Positions 14,032-26,608 of a stretch of 64,000 nt of DNA are shown in pieces. Within the stretch, counting starts at the first letter, position 1, and each line of letters starts with the position of its first letter. The DNA is taken from positions 9,879,383 through 9,943,382 of the forward strand of contig NC_135252.1 of the NCBI RefSeq assembly GCF_964204865.1, given 5' to 3'. Origin of the DNA: Styela clava. Taxonomy: Eukaryota > Chordata > Ascidiacea > Stolidobranchia > Styelidae. The notes below the pieces were generated by a model that saw nothing but the letters and a program-made list of their open reading frames with translations, was not told the origin of the DNA and did not search any database. The position numbers and the translations under genes were made by a program.

Positions 14032-14432
14032 CTACTGCAAAAACTGGCTTTCTTCGTTTTGGAGTAGCAATTGCTTTCTTGGTTTTGCTTTGCCTTGATC
14101 TCCATTCTCTAAACGTAAAACGGATTAGATTTCATTAAGAACTCGTAGGACTACAAAATCAACGCGAACCTAGACTATAAATTTAGTATTATACCTAATC
14201 CCTCGATGCTAATAAAAGGTTACCGAAACACTAATTTATAATACTTCGGTGAAGCATGGCAACGGTGGTGCAGAGGTGCAAATATCTAAAAAAAGTTTTT
14301 CAAAATAAAAAGTGTTTAAAATAGTTTCTACCAACCTTCTTCGCCTTCAACAGGGTAGCCCTCCACAATCAAAGCAAAATAGGCAAGAATTATAGCCAAC
14401 AAAATGAGCTTTGACACGAGTTTTGCATTCAT
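14032..14432 (-). CDS. Small secreted peptide precursor, copy A (57 aa)
   Basis: Exon 1, 14336-14432, encodes a signal peptide (MNAKLVSKLILLAIILAYF followed by ALIVEG) and YPVEGEE. Exon 2, 14032-14108, encodes a short Gln/Lys/Glu-rich tail containing QNEESQFLQ. Donor AAG|gttggt and acceptor tttag|AG agree in phase (1). The frame was chosen because the paralogue at 18289-18966 keeps the same frame open with a matching QNKESQFL. A second AG two bases downstream would instead give a cationic tail (…KTKKAIATPKRRKPVFAVV…) ending at 13982; that frame is broken in copy B. A TATAAA lies only about 14 bp upstream of the ATG, so the transcription start is unclear. Function unknown; a secreted effector or hormone-like peptide is possible. 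Confidence 0.58.
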
Positions 14433-15567
14433 ACTTATTGTATTTATAAAGTGGCAACTTGACTTAAAAAGAAAAATATCATACTATGTATGCTCATATC
14501 TCCATTTTATTCCCCATAAAGTGTCAGCGTTTATACTAATTTCTTGATGGGACATCATTTTAAATTTGAAGAAGCGCAGTTTTTAGTGTGTTTTTTTTCA
14601 CTGTCAATATCGAAGTAATCTGAAACTCCACAAAAATTTCGAAAATTAACATTTTTTGCAACGCATTTAATATACATTCTATAGTGCTTTTCAACGTTTT
14701 CGAAGAATTTGTAAAAGTAACAACTAGATTTACTAGAATAATGATAATAGAAATATTTCCAGTATATCTTATATATTACATATTTCTGGACTATTCCTGA
14801 AAAATCGTGAACAAATATTGGCGGAGACGCCATGAATCCGTCAGATTTATTGTCACTTCGCGCTTGAATGATCTCAATTTTTTTGTAAGCTGCATTTCAG
14901 TAATCGTTGAATTCATAAGCAGTTTCGTAGCTGTGCTGTTTCAAAAATATATTTTATCTGTAGCGTAGTCTGCCTTCAGTTCTTTATAAACAAGTACCAA
15001 GTTTTCATTACAACACTACGTTATCGTCAGAGCCAAGCACTTCAAATTAAGATACCATAGGTAGCATTAGCAGACTAAGCAGTAAGTCGCACCAAACACG
15101 TCCACCTGAATGATTACAGCCTCGGATATACAATATCTAATACAGTACGGGTCGATAGCGTCACCTAGCGGTATGGCATCATATACCACAATAATGCGGG
15201 GCCCCTAGCGGTATTAGATCATATATCACAACAAGAGAGCAATGCTCAAATATATGGTCACGTTAACCAGAGCGAAGCAGTCCTTACCTTTGACGCTACC
15301 GGTACCATCAAAAAATTTCCGAGTTTCGCGCAGCAAGAATTTACAGAATCAAACCGGACAGCCATAGCTCCCATGGAGAAAATAATACAGCAAAATTTTG
15401 GACGAAATATCAGATTTCATTCGAAATTTGGAAATAAAGAAAAGTAATAGCCTTCTAGCGAAAAATATATTCTTTACTCACTGAAAATTGTAAAGCAAAT
15501 GGTCCAGTAATCAATGAGAAAAGCGATTTTTTTCATGACGATATCAAGAAGAATACAAACTAGAAAA

Positions 15568-15870
15568 CGATAGAAGACCGCCGACGTATCGATCTGCAGT
15601 TTCGATTTCTTAACTCTGACTCAATAGCGACACCGCGTGTTCCATCACTGATTAATTAACAACTCGCTAATTATACGACATAATCATCCAAAATCAATAG
15701 GTTTTTGGTTCGAGATATGATGAATGAACATGCAGAATTTGGAGCGGATTCAACCTCGCTTTCGTGAGATATCGCGTAACATACGCAAGTGTCTAACAGA
15801 CAGACAGACAAACAAACAAACAAACAAATACCTATCAACATACTAACCAAGATCAATAAGAAATAAGAAA
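15568..15870 (-). repeat. Dispersed repeat, copy 1 (about 0.3 kb)
   Basis: Reverse-complement copy of the sequence at about 32560-32875. Shared stretches include cacgaaagcgaggttgaat, ttgataggtatttgt and a (GTTT)n/(TCTG)n run. It lies in the roughly 1-kb insertion that distinguishes duplicate A from B. Family and ends not determined. Confidence 0.75.
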
Positions 15871-16444
15871 AGAAGAAAAAGAGTGCCAGCATAAAATGCA
15901 AAACGATCGTTATGCCCACTAACGTGTCCAATGATATATAACACTATTTATTTTTTATATTTGAGCACTGTTTTCTTTTCAACTTTATCTTGTCGATTCA
16001 ATCATACAATGCTTCTCATACAGTTATCACGTGGACAAAATTCTTTCATTTTTGTGTCAATAAAACTTGAAGAACCACATCAGAAGAACGTCGCTTTATA
16101 TTCTCGTTTTATGTATATTTCCATATTTCGTGGGTACTCCCTTAGTATATGTGTACCAGGTTAGAGTGGGGCGATAATTATGCCGATTTTCCTAATTCTA
16201 GTTCCATTACGAACTCGAGGACTGTTTGTGTTAGTCAAGTGAATATACCCCCCGGCCACAGGCTTCCGTCCCTTTACACAACTTGATGTGAAGTGGCGAA
16301 GAAAATTTGTTTCCTCCATATTCGTACACATACTTCTTAAGCACCAATTCGTGTATACGTAGACAAAAATTTCAGTTTTCATTTTGTCCTCAAAATGACT
16401 CCAAAAGCTATACTATAAGGCGAAAATAATACTATCATATTGTG

Positions 16445-17231
16445 TAGGCTTACCATATATCTGGAACAAAAAACCGGGACGTCGAGGATCGAACTAACTT
16501 TGGTTCGATTCCGAGGCTAAGTAATAACTGAAACTTCTTTCATATCTTTGCGAGTAGATACCGGGCATCAAAACTAGCTATAATTTAGTTCGTACTCGGG
16601 GTCGCAACTCGCAAACCATTTTGTATAAAAGCAGAATATCGTTGAGAGTTGGAATACCTTTTAAATTATTCGAACATTTTAATAATCGACCTACGTTGCC
16701 ATACTGCAGTATTTGTACTCATAATGTCAAAATGATTTCTGCTCTGTTACTTGAACAGTGTGAATTTATACAATTTCACAACAAGACTTTCTACTCAAAC
16801 CGGCAAATCCGCGGAATGATGTTGAATTCAGTTTTGAAGTAAATGAGCGCACATCCTAAAACGGTCCCGTGAATTTAAAGTTTGTTAAGGAAACATTATT
16901 ACCCCTTGTCTTTGTACGATCCCACTTGGCTTTTTGATAAGATATCAGCAGTGCAGTTTACATTGGGTTTCAAATTATCGCAAGGAACATATATTACCTA
17001 TGACACAACAACACAGCAGTTCTCCCTCTGTTAACTAGTGAATCAGAAATGAATTGGATTCTTCCGTTAAATAAAAGTACTTTGTAATAATATTATATAT
17101 ATATATATATATAAATTGTTAATGACTGCCATGCTGCATAACCGGGACATTTAAGGCTACCGGGCGGGACGCCGGGACAGCTTGTCAAAACCGGGACTGT
17201 CCCGGCCAAACCGTGACGTATGGTAAGCCTA
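16445..17231. mobile_element. Non-autonomous hAT-like element, 787 bp, with paralogous empty site
   Basis: Terminal inverted repeats start TAGGCTTACCATA. The flanking 8-bp target duplication atattgtg is at 16437-16444 and 17232-17239. The duplicate segment has the unoccupied site with one copy of the octamer (about 20219-20226, catattgtgtaatgaac). Internal GC-rich CCGGGAC motifs lie near both ends. No transposase frame. A short AT microsatellite lies inside at about 17092-17113. Confidence 0.9.
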
Positions 17232-18288
17232 ATATTGTGTATTGAACATAACCCCAAGCTATACAAGCTGATTCTGCTGGTTTCTTTCTTGCTTATTCGT
17301 ATATTGCTTTGTGTGATCACAAAGCAGATTGAATAATATATTGGAAAAAATATAATTTATACGCCACGCCTAAATTGCATTTAAGCAGCATCATTTTTTC
17401 CATGATCAAGCATATAAGTAAAATTTTTATGGCGTCATAAGCGGAAATATCTAGATCCATTACTGCTTATTATAGATAAATAAATATGACGATTCATTCA
17501 CTTCCCACTATATTATTCACTATTTCATTGCTTTATGATGTCTGAACAATATATTTTACTAAATCAATGTGTAGTTGGCCAAGGAAAGCACGCAATCGAT
17601 AAACATGATGTCAGTGACCCCCATTCCTGCTGTAAAATACCATTCAATTTGTGGTATTGGTATAGCAGTATATCAGAGACGAATACAATTGACCGCAAGT
17701 ACATACGACACAATTTATTATTAGAGTTCAAGACCTAAATGTGATAAAAAATGTATTCGTACGAACGAATGATCTTTGCCGGTAGGCTATTGTTTTGTCA
17801 TGATGTAAATTAATTTGCTGTTATTACGTCAAGAATGCGCGTAGCAATCAATGAGGTTCTAATACCATTTCTAGCAAAATCAATCATTCGAATTGACAAA
17901 TTTAATTGCCCGGTATAAGAACCTGTACCCCTAAAATAAAACAAAAATAGAGACAGATGTCAAAATAAGGACGTTTCTTGAAAAGGGAGACAAAAATATT
18001 TTTCAAGACACAGACTTTCAAAATAAGGACAAATCTTAGAAATAAGGACGTTATGGCAGACCCGTATATACCACTAATTTCGGAATATTTGTACCCAATT
18101 ATTACTATTCAAAACCTTTTCATTCAGCGACGAACGTTTTTCTTTTTTTGAACTTTACATCCTCAAATTCTGAAAACACACAATACTTTTTGATTCAGAT
18201 TTAATAATTGATGATAACTACTAAAAAATCATTTGACAACGGTAAATGATACGTCATAAGTTTTTCTTGTTTTTTTTTGGAGCAGCCA

Positions 18289-18966
18289 TTACTGATATCC
18301 CTTGTCATACAGAAATTGGCTTTCTTTGTTTTGATATTGCATTGTTTGCTGTTTTGGTTTGTCTTTATTTCCATAGTCTAAACGTAAAATGTAAAACGGT
18401 TTTCAATTTGATTTCATTAAGAACTCGTAGAAAATTAACGCGAATCTGGACCATTAAATCCAGTATCATTTAATCCCTCGGTGATAATAAAATTTTGCCA
18501 AAGCTCTAATTTTAGAATACTTAAGTGAAGCATGGTAACAATATACAATATATGTATATGTTTGCTTGTTATTCAAATTGTGAACAAACCAAATATTCTG
18601 GTGACTTATAGTCTTCTACCCTAATTGAGCTATCTTTATTATCATTGCGAGCATTGCTATAAAATATCCGGGTGTTTCAAGGGCAAAGACGTGACTTCGG
18701 ACTAACTACAAATATATAGATTTTATAAATCAATGCAATCTATCAACCGACTTCATCACTTTTACCTCATCGAAGAAACTACCAGTAAATAGTAGATTTA
18801 GATGGAACATCAAATGTCTAAAAGAGGTGTTTTTAAATACGAAGTATTTAAAAAATTGCTTTTACCAACCTTTTCCGCCTTTAAGAGAGTAGCCATCCAC
18901 AATCAAAGCAAAATAGCCAAGAATTATAGCCAGCAAAATCAGTTTTGACACGAGTTTTGCATTCAT
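18289..18966 (-). CDS. Small secreted peptide precursor, copy B (61 aa)
   Basis: Paralogue of the gene at 14032-14432. Exon 1, 18870-18966, has the same length as in copy A and encodes nearly the same signal peptide (MNAKLVSKLILLAIILGYF followed by ALIVDG), then YSLKGGK. Exon 2, 18289-18377, encodes DYGNKDKPKQQ...QNKESQFLYDKGYQ and a stop. The phase is 1 at both junctions. The signal peptide is far better conserved than the tail, as often seen in fast-evolving secreted peptides. There are no cysteines in the mature part. No family recognised; expression not shown. Confidence 0.58.
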
Positions 18967-20745
18967 ACTTTTTGTATTTATAGACTAGCAACTTGACATA
19001 AAAAGAAAAATATTAAACTATGCTCATAAAGTGTCAGCGTTTATTCTAATTTCCAGATGGTGCATGGAATGCATATGGACAAATTGAAAACGATATTCTC
19101 TGTATTCGGCTACATATAAAGAAAATACTTAATAATGAAAGGGATTTATACTCGAATAGCGGAGAGGAGTTAGTATAAAAAAATTTCGTAAAACGTCTCT
19201 CCGAACAGCTTTTTTACTGGATATTTCTCAAGCAAGTATACAAATCTGCATTATAAACCTAAATATATATATATATATACTTGATATATGAAACAGCCTC
19301 TTCGCGGTGTCAAAAGGATTGATTCATCAGTTACATTTCCATGATCTTTTTCACTACCAATATCACAGTAATCTTAAACTCCACAAAAATGTTCGAAAAT
19401 TAACCTTTTTACAACAACATTGCTAAACATCTGGAAATATTTGGGTACTTTCGTAATCATCTGACTTCAACAAATAATTATGCTCAGGTATATTATATTC
19501 ATTCTATAGTGCTTCCCAACGTTTTCCAAAAATTTGTAAAAGTAACAACTAGATCTACTAGAATAATGATAATAGAAATATTTCCAGTGTATCTTATACC
19601 TATTATATCCTGCAACAAAGTTTTTTTTATTTTTTTGAACAAATATTTCTAGACTATTCTTAGAAAATCGTGAATAAATATGGGTGGAGACCCCATAAAT
19701 CTGTCAGAGTCATTGTCACGCATTTGACGCTTGAATGATCCTAAATCGTTTGTAAGTTGCATTTGGAAAATAGTTGTGCTGGTATAAGAATGTATCTATT
19801 CACATATTTGAGCACCGCTTTCTTTTTAACTTTATCTTGTCGAAGGCGTTTTATGTTCAATGTTTGCTCTTGTTTTCTAGGCTGATGATGTTTAAATAAT
19901 GGCTATCACTTTGTCTAGAAACATTCCAACAAGATAAGTTTTCGCGTCACCATTTTTTGCAATTTCTGGAAACAGCCTTATTCAATCAGACAATTTTTTT
20001 CATAATAGAATTACTTGACAAAAATTTGTTCATTTTTTGTTTCAAACTAGAAGAACCACATCAGAAGTACTTGGCTTTATATTCTCGTTTTTATGTATAT
20101 TTAAATTCGAGTATAAGTCGAAAAATCTCAGTATATATTTTGTCCTCAAAATGACTTTTGACCTTTTAATAAAAAATTATACCAAAAGTGAGATTATAAC
20201 GCGCTAAATTAATAATATCATATTGTGTAATGAACAAAACAACAAGCTGAGAAATGGATTCTGCTGGTTTATTTCTTGCGTATTTGTATCTTGCATTGTT
20301 AACCATTTTATAATGATTTTTAAAGTGTAATCACAAAGCTGATTGATTGAATATTATTTTTTTTTAAATAACATTATTACGTCAAAGCGCAAAATGCTTT
20401 TAATCTGCATAAATTCACCGACGTTTAGGCATATATATAAGTAGAATTTTTATGGCGTCAGATGTCGGGAATAGATCCATTACTGTTTATTATGGATAAA
20501 CAAATATTGCGATTCATTCACTTCCCACTATATCATTCACTGTTGTTGTCTGAACAATATATTTTACTAAATCAATGTGTAGTTGGCCAAGGAAAGCCCG
20601 CAATGATAACATGATGACAGCGATCCACCCCATTTCTGCTGTAAAATACCATTCAATTTATGCTATTGGAAAAGCAGTATATCAGAGACAAATACAATTG
20701 ACCGCAAGCACATACGGCAAAATTTATTATTAGAATCTCCTAACC

Positions 20746-21591
20746 CAATGTTACTTGGTAAGCAACCCTTACACAACTTTGTGATGTTTGTTAAACTAGC
20801 AAACACATAAACCAGTACTGCACGCATTATCAAAGTGACCCCCATACTTTATTTTGAAGATAGCGAAGAACATAAATATCTGCAAATATGGTTTATTGTT
20901 TGGACAACGGGCGTTCATTTGGCAGGCTCTCCCAATTTGTCACCAAAATGACGGACTGGGTGCACAAATATTTCTCACCAAGACAACGTAATAAACAATG
21001 CAGAGGCAATGAGTTATAAATGGAGATTTTACATAAAAAAATTATTGTTCGTTCGAAATTATATGCCATTGAAATGTCGATATCAACCGTCCGAGAGTTG
21101 CCATATATTGTTTTTGGTAATAATAGATATTGCTCTATACAATTACTGAAAAATGCTAGTTAATATTCTGAAAACAGAAGCTATGAAAACCAAAGTTAGA
21201 AAGCAAAATGAGTTAATAAATCATACTTCTGATCGTTTGGCATAAGTCTCTATTATTCGTTATTTGTTTGAACAAACAATTTGAGGTTTACAATTGAAAT
21301 GATTTCCGACCTAGTCGAAGAAAATTCAATGTTTGTTGTAATGATGCTCGTTTGACGCAATGAATTACACTGCAAACATCAGTTGGCATACAAACATTCG
21401 TCACCAATCGCGTACGATACTGGGAACAAATCGTATCTACGTAAAATACTAGTCATTCTCGTAATAATTTGATTTTTATATTTTTTTGTCAAATATCCGT
21501 TATATAGCATCAATGTAAATATTTTGAACTCAGATCTAAGTTCGCATTGGAAGAATTATTTCAGAAGGCAGGTAGTGTAAGACAAAATAGT
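20746..21591. other. Upstream region of the actin-related gene
   Basis: No second gene is seen. The open frame entering the actin-related gene can be read from 21547 only with a non-ATG codon, so ATG 21592 was preferred as the start. No clear TATA box chosen. Confidence 0.5.
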
Positions 21592-24500
21592 ATGGGATGT
21601 TCCGCAAGTGTCGACGTTAAAAAGCCAGAAAATGTTAAGTTCCAACCCGAGACGAATAAACTTGAAACAGAAAAAATCATACACGACGTAAAGGATTTGG
21701 AAGTAATCTATAAACAAGACAGTGAAAAAATTAATCAAGTTAAATCATTTGCGGTGCCAGAACACGAAAACGTGAATGTGGATATTACTAATACAGCCGA
21801 GCAAACGAATAAAATCAATCAGGATAACGGAAGTAATCTACCTAACTTGAACAATAAGCATAAGGATAAACAGGAAAAGGCACCTCGCGGTAATTTAGTA
21901 AAGGACGAAAACATTGACACACTGCAACCTCAGGGTGAGGAACAAATTGCACTGGACAAAGCATTACGAGAGTTGAGGCAAAGTTTGTTTACTTCAGGCA
22001 TTGTACCAACACATGATCAAACAGATTTCACACTTCACAGTACTATCGTGGGTGAGTTAAAAAGTGTAATGTAATTGTGTAGTAAATACATTATTACATA
22101 TAGTTTGTTATATTTAATTTTCGCACCATTATATGAAGCAAACGTTACAATGGGGACATGAATTCTTCAATAATTACACCATGCACGGTAATTATTACGT
22201 TTCCCCCCATTTGTCAGTGCCTATGCTATGATATAACAGTTGTGCGACAACTGCCAATCTTCCGGAATTCCACAGTCATTAATGTTTTTAGAATCGATGC
22301 TAAATTATTACATATTTAGTGAATAGAGGGTAATGGAAAAAAGTTGACCGTTGTTACACTGAGACTGCCGGAATAAATTCCCCGTGATTTTTATTGAACG
22401 TAATACTACTATTTTCGGTATCAATTTTCACTAAATTGGAAATTCAATCAGATAATTTACAATTGCATTATTTACCTGTCAGGTTAAATTCTATATGCCT
22501 GAGAAGTAGTTGACTTACGATAGAACAAAGTTCGGCCTGTTGGCACAGTCCAATCCGCGCGCTGCGTTCATGCATTCAAAATGTATATTCTGCATGTCCT
22601 CTATCAAACAATCTGATAAATGCCAATCCATCTAAGACTAATTAATTGATTTTAGGTAATTCGACAATCACCATCGACGCAGGATGCTTCAAAGCAGCAG
22701 TCGTTGACGCGGGAACTGGCTTTTGCAAGGCAGGTCTAACAGGCGATGATATTCCATCGGTGGTGATTCCAACATTAGTTGGAAGACTGCGTGACAACGC
22801 AACATCTGTCGAAACTTTCATCGGAAAAGATGCTAAATTAAGAGGAAATTCACTTAAGTATTCGGTATGGTATTCATATACCCCTTCTCCGCATCAATTA
22901 TTAACGTGCAAATGAGTTTAGAGATCATGTCAATGAAAAATGGTTTTTACTACAACCCTTTTGATCTAGAATCCAATCAATCGGGGAATTGTTGAGAATT
23001 GGGATGACATGGAACGAGTGTACGACCATATTTTACATATGGATCTCAACTTGGAACCAAACGAGTATGGTGTGGTTATTCCAGAATCACCACTAAGTGA
23101 CAGAAAACGAAGAGAGAAACTTACAGAGGTAAATTAACATTGGTAAATTGGTTTCTGTATCGCAGGGTTCGCAAAAGTTGAATCGATTGTAAATGTAAAT
23201 TCTTGCAAATCTATTCATAGCAACTTCTAATCAACGTACATTTCAGATGATGTTTGAGAAATTTGACGTCAAAAAACTTTATTTGGGTTCATCTCCGTCA
23301 CTTGCATTACATGCATTTGGACATTCGACTGGATTACTAGTGTCGTTGGGCCATGGAGTTTGTCACGCAGTACCAGTTGTACAAGGTTAGTAGACACGCG
23401 GACTAATTTTTTTCCAGGCAATTATAAACATTATTATTTTTAAACTGCTCAAATAGATGGAAATAAAAGTGGTACTGTCGACTTGGGCACATGCCGGTGC
23501 CTAGAAAGACAAAGGCAACAACATCATAGGTACCAAAACCACTAACAATTTGGCACAACAGCCTATAAGTCGATTTCGTGCTCAATACTGTATAAAAAGA
23601 CCGTTATGAGTTTGAAGTACCTTCATAACATAAGTCACAACAAAAATCAATATGCGGCTGCTACAAATTGATATTCTTTTGAATTAATCTTTCACAAATT
23701 TAACTTATGCTAATGCATTTCGGTATGTTTACAGGAAACATCATTGAACACGCAGTACGAACAACAAAAATAGGAAACAAAGATGTCATAGACAAACTGC
23801 AGAGAATTATGACAACAAAACTCTCAAGCATTGGTAATTGTTTTTGTGGGAAATGTTATTTTATTTTCATTGCAACGTCTGGTTTTCTGTACATGTCAGG
23901 GTGACCGTACATTTGAACCCATGTACATTTGAACCCATGCGTATATCCACGGGTTCAATCTATATGCGGGTGCTAAAACCCATGGGTTAGGGTTAGTATG
24001 GGTTTAACTATCCGTGAAACAAAAAAAATTCCATAGGTGCAATAGCATACAGGTGCAGTTGTCATGGGTTCAAATGTACGTGGGTTCAAATGTAATGGAA
24101 CCACATGTCAGGCACATATAATGACGTCGTACTTGATTGGCGCAAAGTCGGTTTAAAAAGATGAGCTGATGAGAGTTTACTGCTTGATAAAACAAAATGC
24201 TGAAGACTCTGTGTGTGTAATCCCTTCCTTTTTAGACGAAGACATTGCCAGAGCAATGGTTGAAAAGACAAACTACGTGTGCAAAGATTATGATGAGACA
24301 AAGAGAGACGAAAAGCTTTGTGAACAAAAATCGTACACTCTCCCAAATGGAAAATCTGTTAATTTGAGAAATGAAAGATATGAGTGCCCGGAGATATTCT
24401 TTAAACCACAAATGATTCCAGGTAAATAATTTTAAACATAGAATAAAAAAATTTTGGCCTATGCGTAATCGAGTCGTCCTTTCCAGAAAACAGATGACAG

Positions 24501-25184
24501 CTGTGAAACATATTAATATTAAGTAAATTGTTCGCTCAAAAATTGTTCGTTTTGCACAAACTTTTGTTAGTACACGAGGGCTTTAGCCCGAAGGGCGAAT
24601 TCTTAAAAATCAAGTAAATGAGAAATATTTTCCACTTTTAAACTATCAAAATACTTTGCTGAATATTGCTTCAAACTATGATTGAATTCCAATTCAAAAG
24701 AAACCTACGATATATCTTTGTAATATTTCCAAATGAAAAATTTTCGAAATTGTATTATTCACATCTATGTATTGATCCCCTCAAAAAGTCTTTTTCCAGT
24801 TCCATGACTACATTTTCAATAAGATGAAACATCATTTTAGCTCCTTGTTGTTTAGGTTGCACTGAAAGCAGTTTGTCAGATATTTGCCTGAGTAGTTTAC
24901 ATTCGATTGAAGATCAACAATCAATTTCTGCTTTGCGGCAAAATATTATTCTGACGGGTGGATCTTCATTGTTACCGGGAATCGGAGAACGCCTTAGAAT
25001 GGAACTCAACAAAAACGAGAATGCTAATGACCGAGCTAACGTTTTATTACTGCCAAAAAGACAATATGCCGAATGGCGTGGTGCTTCAACCTTGGTTTCA
25101 ATGAATTCTTCAAAGCATCGATGGGTCAGTCGAGAATTATATGATGAACACGGAGAAACAATAATTCATAGGAAATACGTGTGA
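21592..25184 (+). CDS. Divergent actin-related protein with MGCSAS N-terminal extension
   Basis: Seven exons: 21592-22051, 22656-22864, 22970-23128, 23247-23385, 23735-23833, 24236-24421 and 24856-25184 (1581 bp, 526 aa). All phases agree. Residues 1-153 are a charged, low-complexity extension beginning MGCSAS, the form used for N-myristoylation at Gly2 with palmitoylation at Cys3. From about residue 160 to the end the actin fold is continuous: DAGTGFCKAG (phosphate loop 1), GIVENWDDMERVY, MMFEKFD, TGLLVSLGHG (phosphate loop 2, altered), ILTGGSSLLPGI (adenosine site) and a C-terminal HRKYV in place of actin's HRKCF. Actin Q137, D154 and D157 align to S, S and H, so ATP hydrolysis is probably lost. 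It is too divergent to be conventional actin and is not assignable to a named ARP; resemblance to testis-type actin-like proteins is a guess. Confidence 0.88.
23900..24102 (+). mobile_element. Mutator-like MITE, copy 1 (203 bp)
   Basis: The ends are inverted (GGTGACCGTACATTTGAACCC / reverse of GGGTTCAAATGTAATGGAACC) and made of repeated TACATTTGAACCCACG-type units. The perfect 9-bp target duplication acatgtcag is at 23891-23899 and 24103-24111. It lies in intron 5 of the actin-related gene. A 9-bp duplication points to the Mutator (MULE) superfamily. Confidence 0.9.
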
Positions 25185-26608
25185 AATATTTTTTCAGTAT
25201 GATGAAGGATATTGCATCTCTGTCATTTGTAAAAATTTGGTGTTCAGTTATTTATTATTATATATATTCATTTTTATGACATAAATATATATATGTATAA
25301 CTATTGATATAAGCAACTATGGGTGTGTACCAGAATGAGAGATTCAAAATACGTGCTGAGTGACGTCCGTTATTATTAATCTAAAGCTGATTTTAACAAG
25401 AAAGATGAATCAAATACGTTATTCAGGAATTGATTTCAGAACACGTTTATTGCTATAGTTTGTACGAAACGTTCGCAGAATATTCATACAGGAACCTTCT
25501 TATTGGAAATGGATATTTGTGATCTAAAAGGGCCGATCGAGCGAAACAAACGTTTACGGAGCCTGGTGGTCTGAGACAAAGATTTAACTGGGCCGATTTG
25601 AATTGGGGTTACTGGAGATATCGCCAGGTGCCAAACCGGTGCAGGCTTGGGCATTCTTTAACCCTGGTAGTCAGATGGAAGTGATTCAAATTCAGCCACG
25701 CATCGAATGTTGCATTTGACTGATAGCAGAGGGAAAACCAAAAGGCAGTAATACCAAGCGCTTTAAACGGACTAATACGAAAACTACCACTTCCTACCTT
25801 GTACTTTTAAACCGGGGAAATACGGGGAATTCTACCACCAAGCGACACACGCCGATCGATACAGGTCTTATTAATTAAGGCGCCAAAGTGGCATGTTCCA
25901 ACGGCTAATTTCGGGTTGCCAGTTTGCTGACATACAAAAAACGGAATTGGATCATGCCTGCAACTTGTCTCCTGTTAATTCAGTTCCGTAAGTAAGATTG
26001 TACAAGAGGAAGTGATTTTTACTTGAGAAAACTAAAAACAACACAGTAAGGCCTCGCTGCCGCGTCAACAACCTTTCATTATATTTTTGTTGTATATCAT
26101 TCAACTACTGTTTCCCCAGATGGCTGAGTGATGCATGCATATTTTTATGAAACTGCTTTAAGTCTTTTAATTTATACCCTGTGTCTTGTGTACGGATTAA
26201 CAAGTTTCGTGTATTCCCATGTTTAAATTAAAAGCTCGCATGTATAATTTTGCAGAGGCCAATAAATGACGTTGAACAATTACACTCTAATATTTTTTGT
26301 TCTACTTTTTGGCTTTCAAGAATACTGACGCGTCTTTAACGCACCAGTGTGTCATGGCTAAAATTGTTGTGACCTTGTCAAAACAGGAAATATCCGAATT
26401 GCAACATTGAGTGCTCATTTTACTTGGTGTATTATTATTTTTAAGTTTTAATGAGTACAGCACAAATATTTCTCAGAAACATCGGATACAAATTTAGAAG
26501 AAAATATATAGCAATGTGTATGATGAGAAACTATTCACTATTTAGTTACAGCAAGAACATTAGGTCTGTCTGGCTTGAAATCATTTCGGGTTCTGAATCT
26601 ACTTGAAA
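25185..26608. other. Intergenic, no gene seen
   Basis: The segment 25.5-25.95 kb is richer in G+C than its surroundings (contains gccgatcgagcgaaacaaac) and may be old repeat DNA. No open frame, splice pair or RNA gene recognised. Confidence 0.5.

Larger units (their letters stand above)
13800..20745. repeat. Segmental tandem duplication (copies A 13.8-17.75 kb, B 18.06-20.74 kb)
   Basis: Matching blocks occur in the same order. Peptide exon 2 is at 13.98-14.11 / 18.29-18.38 kb and exon 1 plus upstream DNA at 14.34-14.47 / 18.87-19.0 kb. Further pairs are 14.7-14.9 / 19.5-19.75 kb, 15.96-16.11 / 19.80-20.10 kb and 17.36-17.72 / 20.38-20.74 kb. The last pair contains gtagttggccaaggaaag in both copies. 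Copy A is longer because of two insertions: about 1 kb at roughly 14.9-15.95 kb, and the hAT-like element at 16445-17231. The boundaries are approximate. Confidence 0.85.

Noticed and set aside
13982-14106. Cationic antimicrobial-like tail as the main product of peptide copy A
   Set aside because: The other frame is the one kept open in the paralogue; reported as a possible alternative only.
16490-16515. B-box-like ggttcgattcc suggesting a tRNA gene
   Set aside because: No A-box at the expected distance and no cloverleaf; it lies inside a transposable element.
23985-23999. Telomere-like ggttagggttag
   Set aside because: It is part of the internal sequence of the Mutator-like MITE and recurs in its other copies; only two units.
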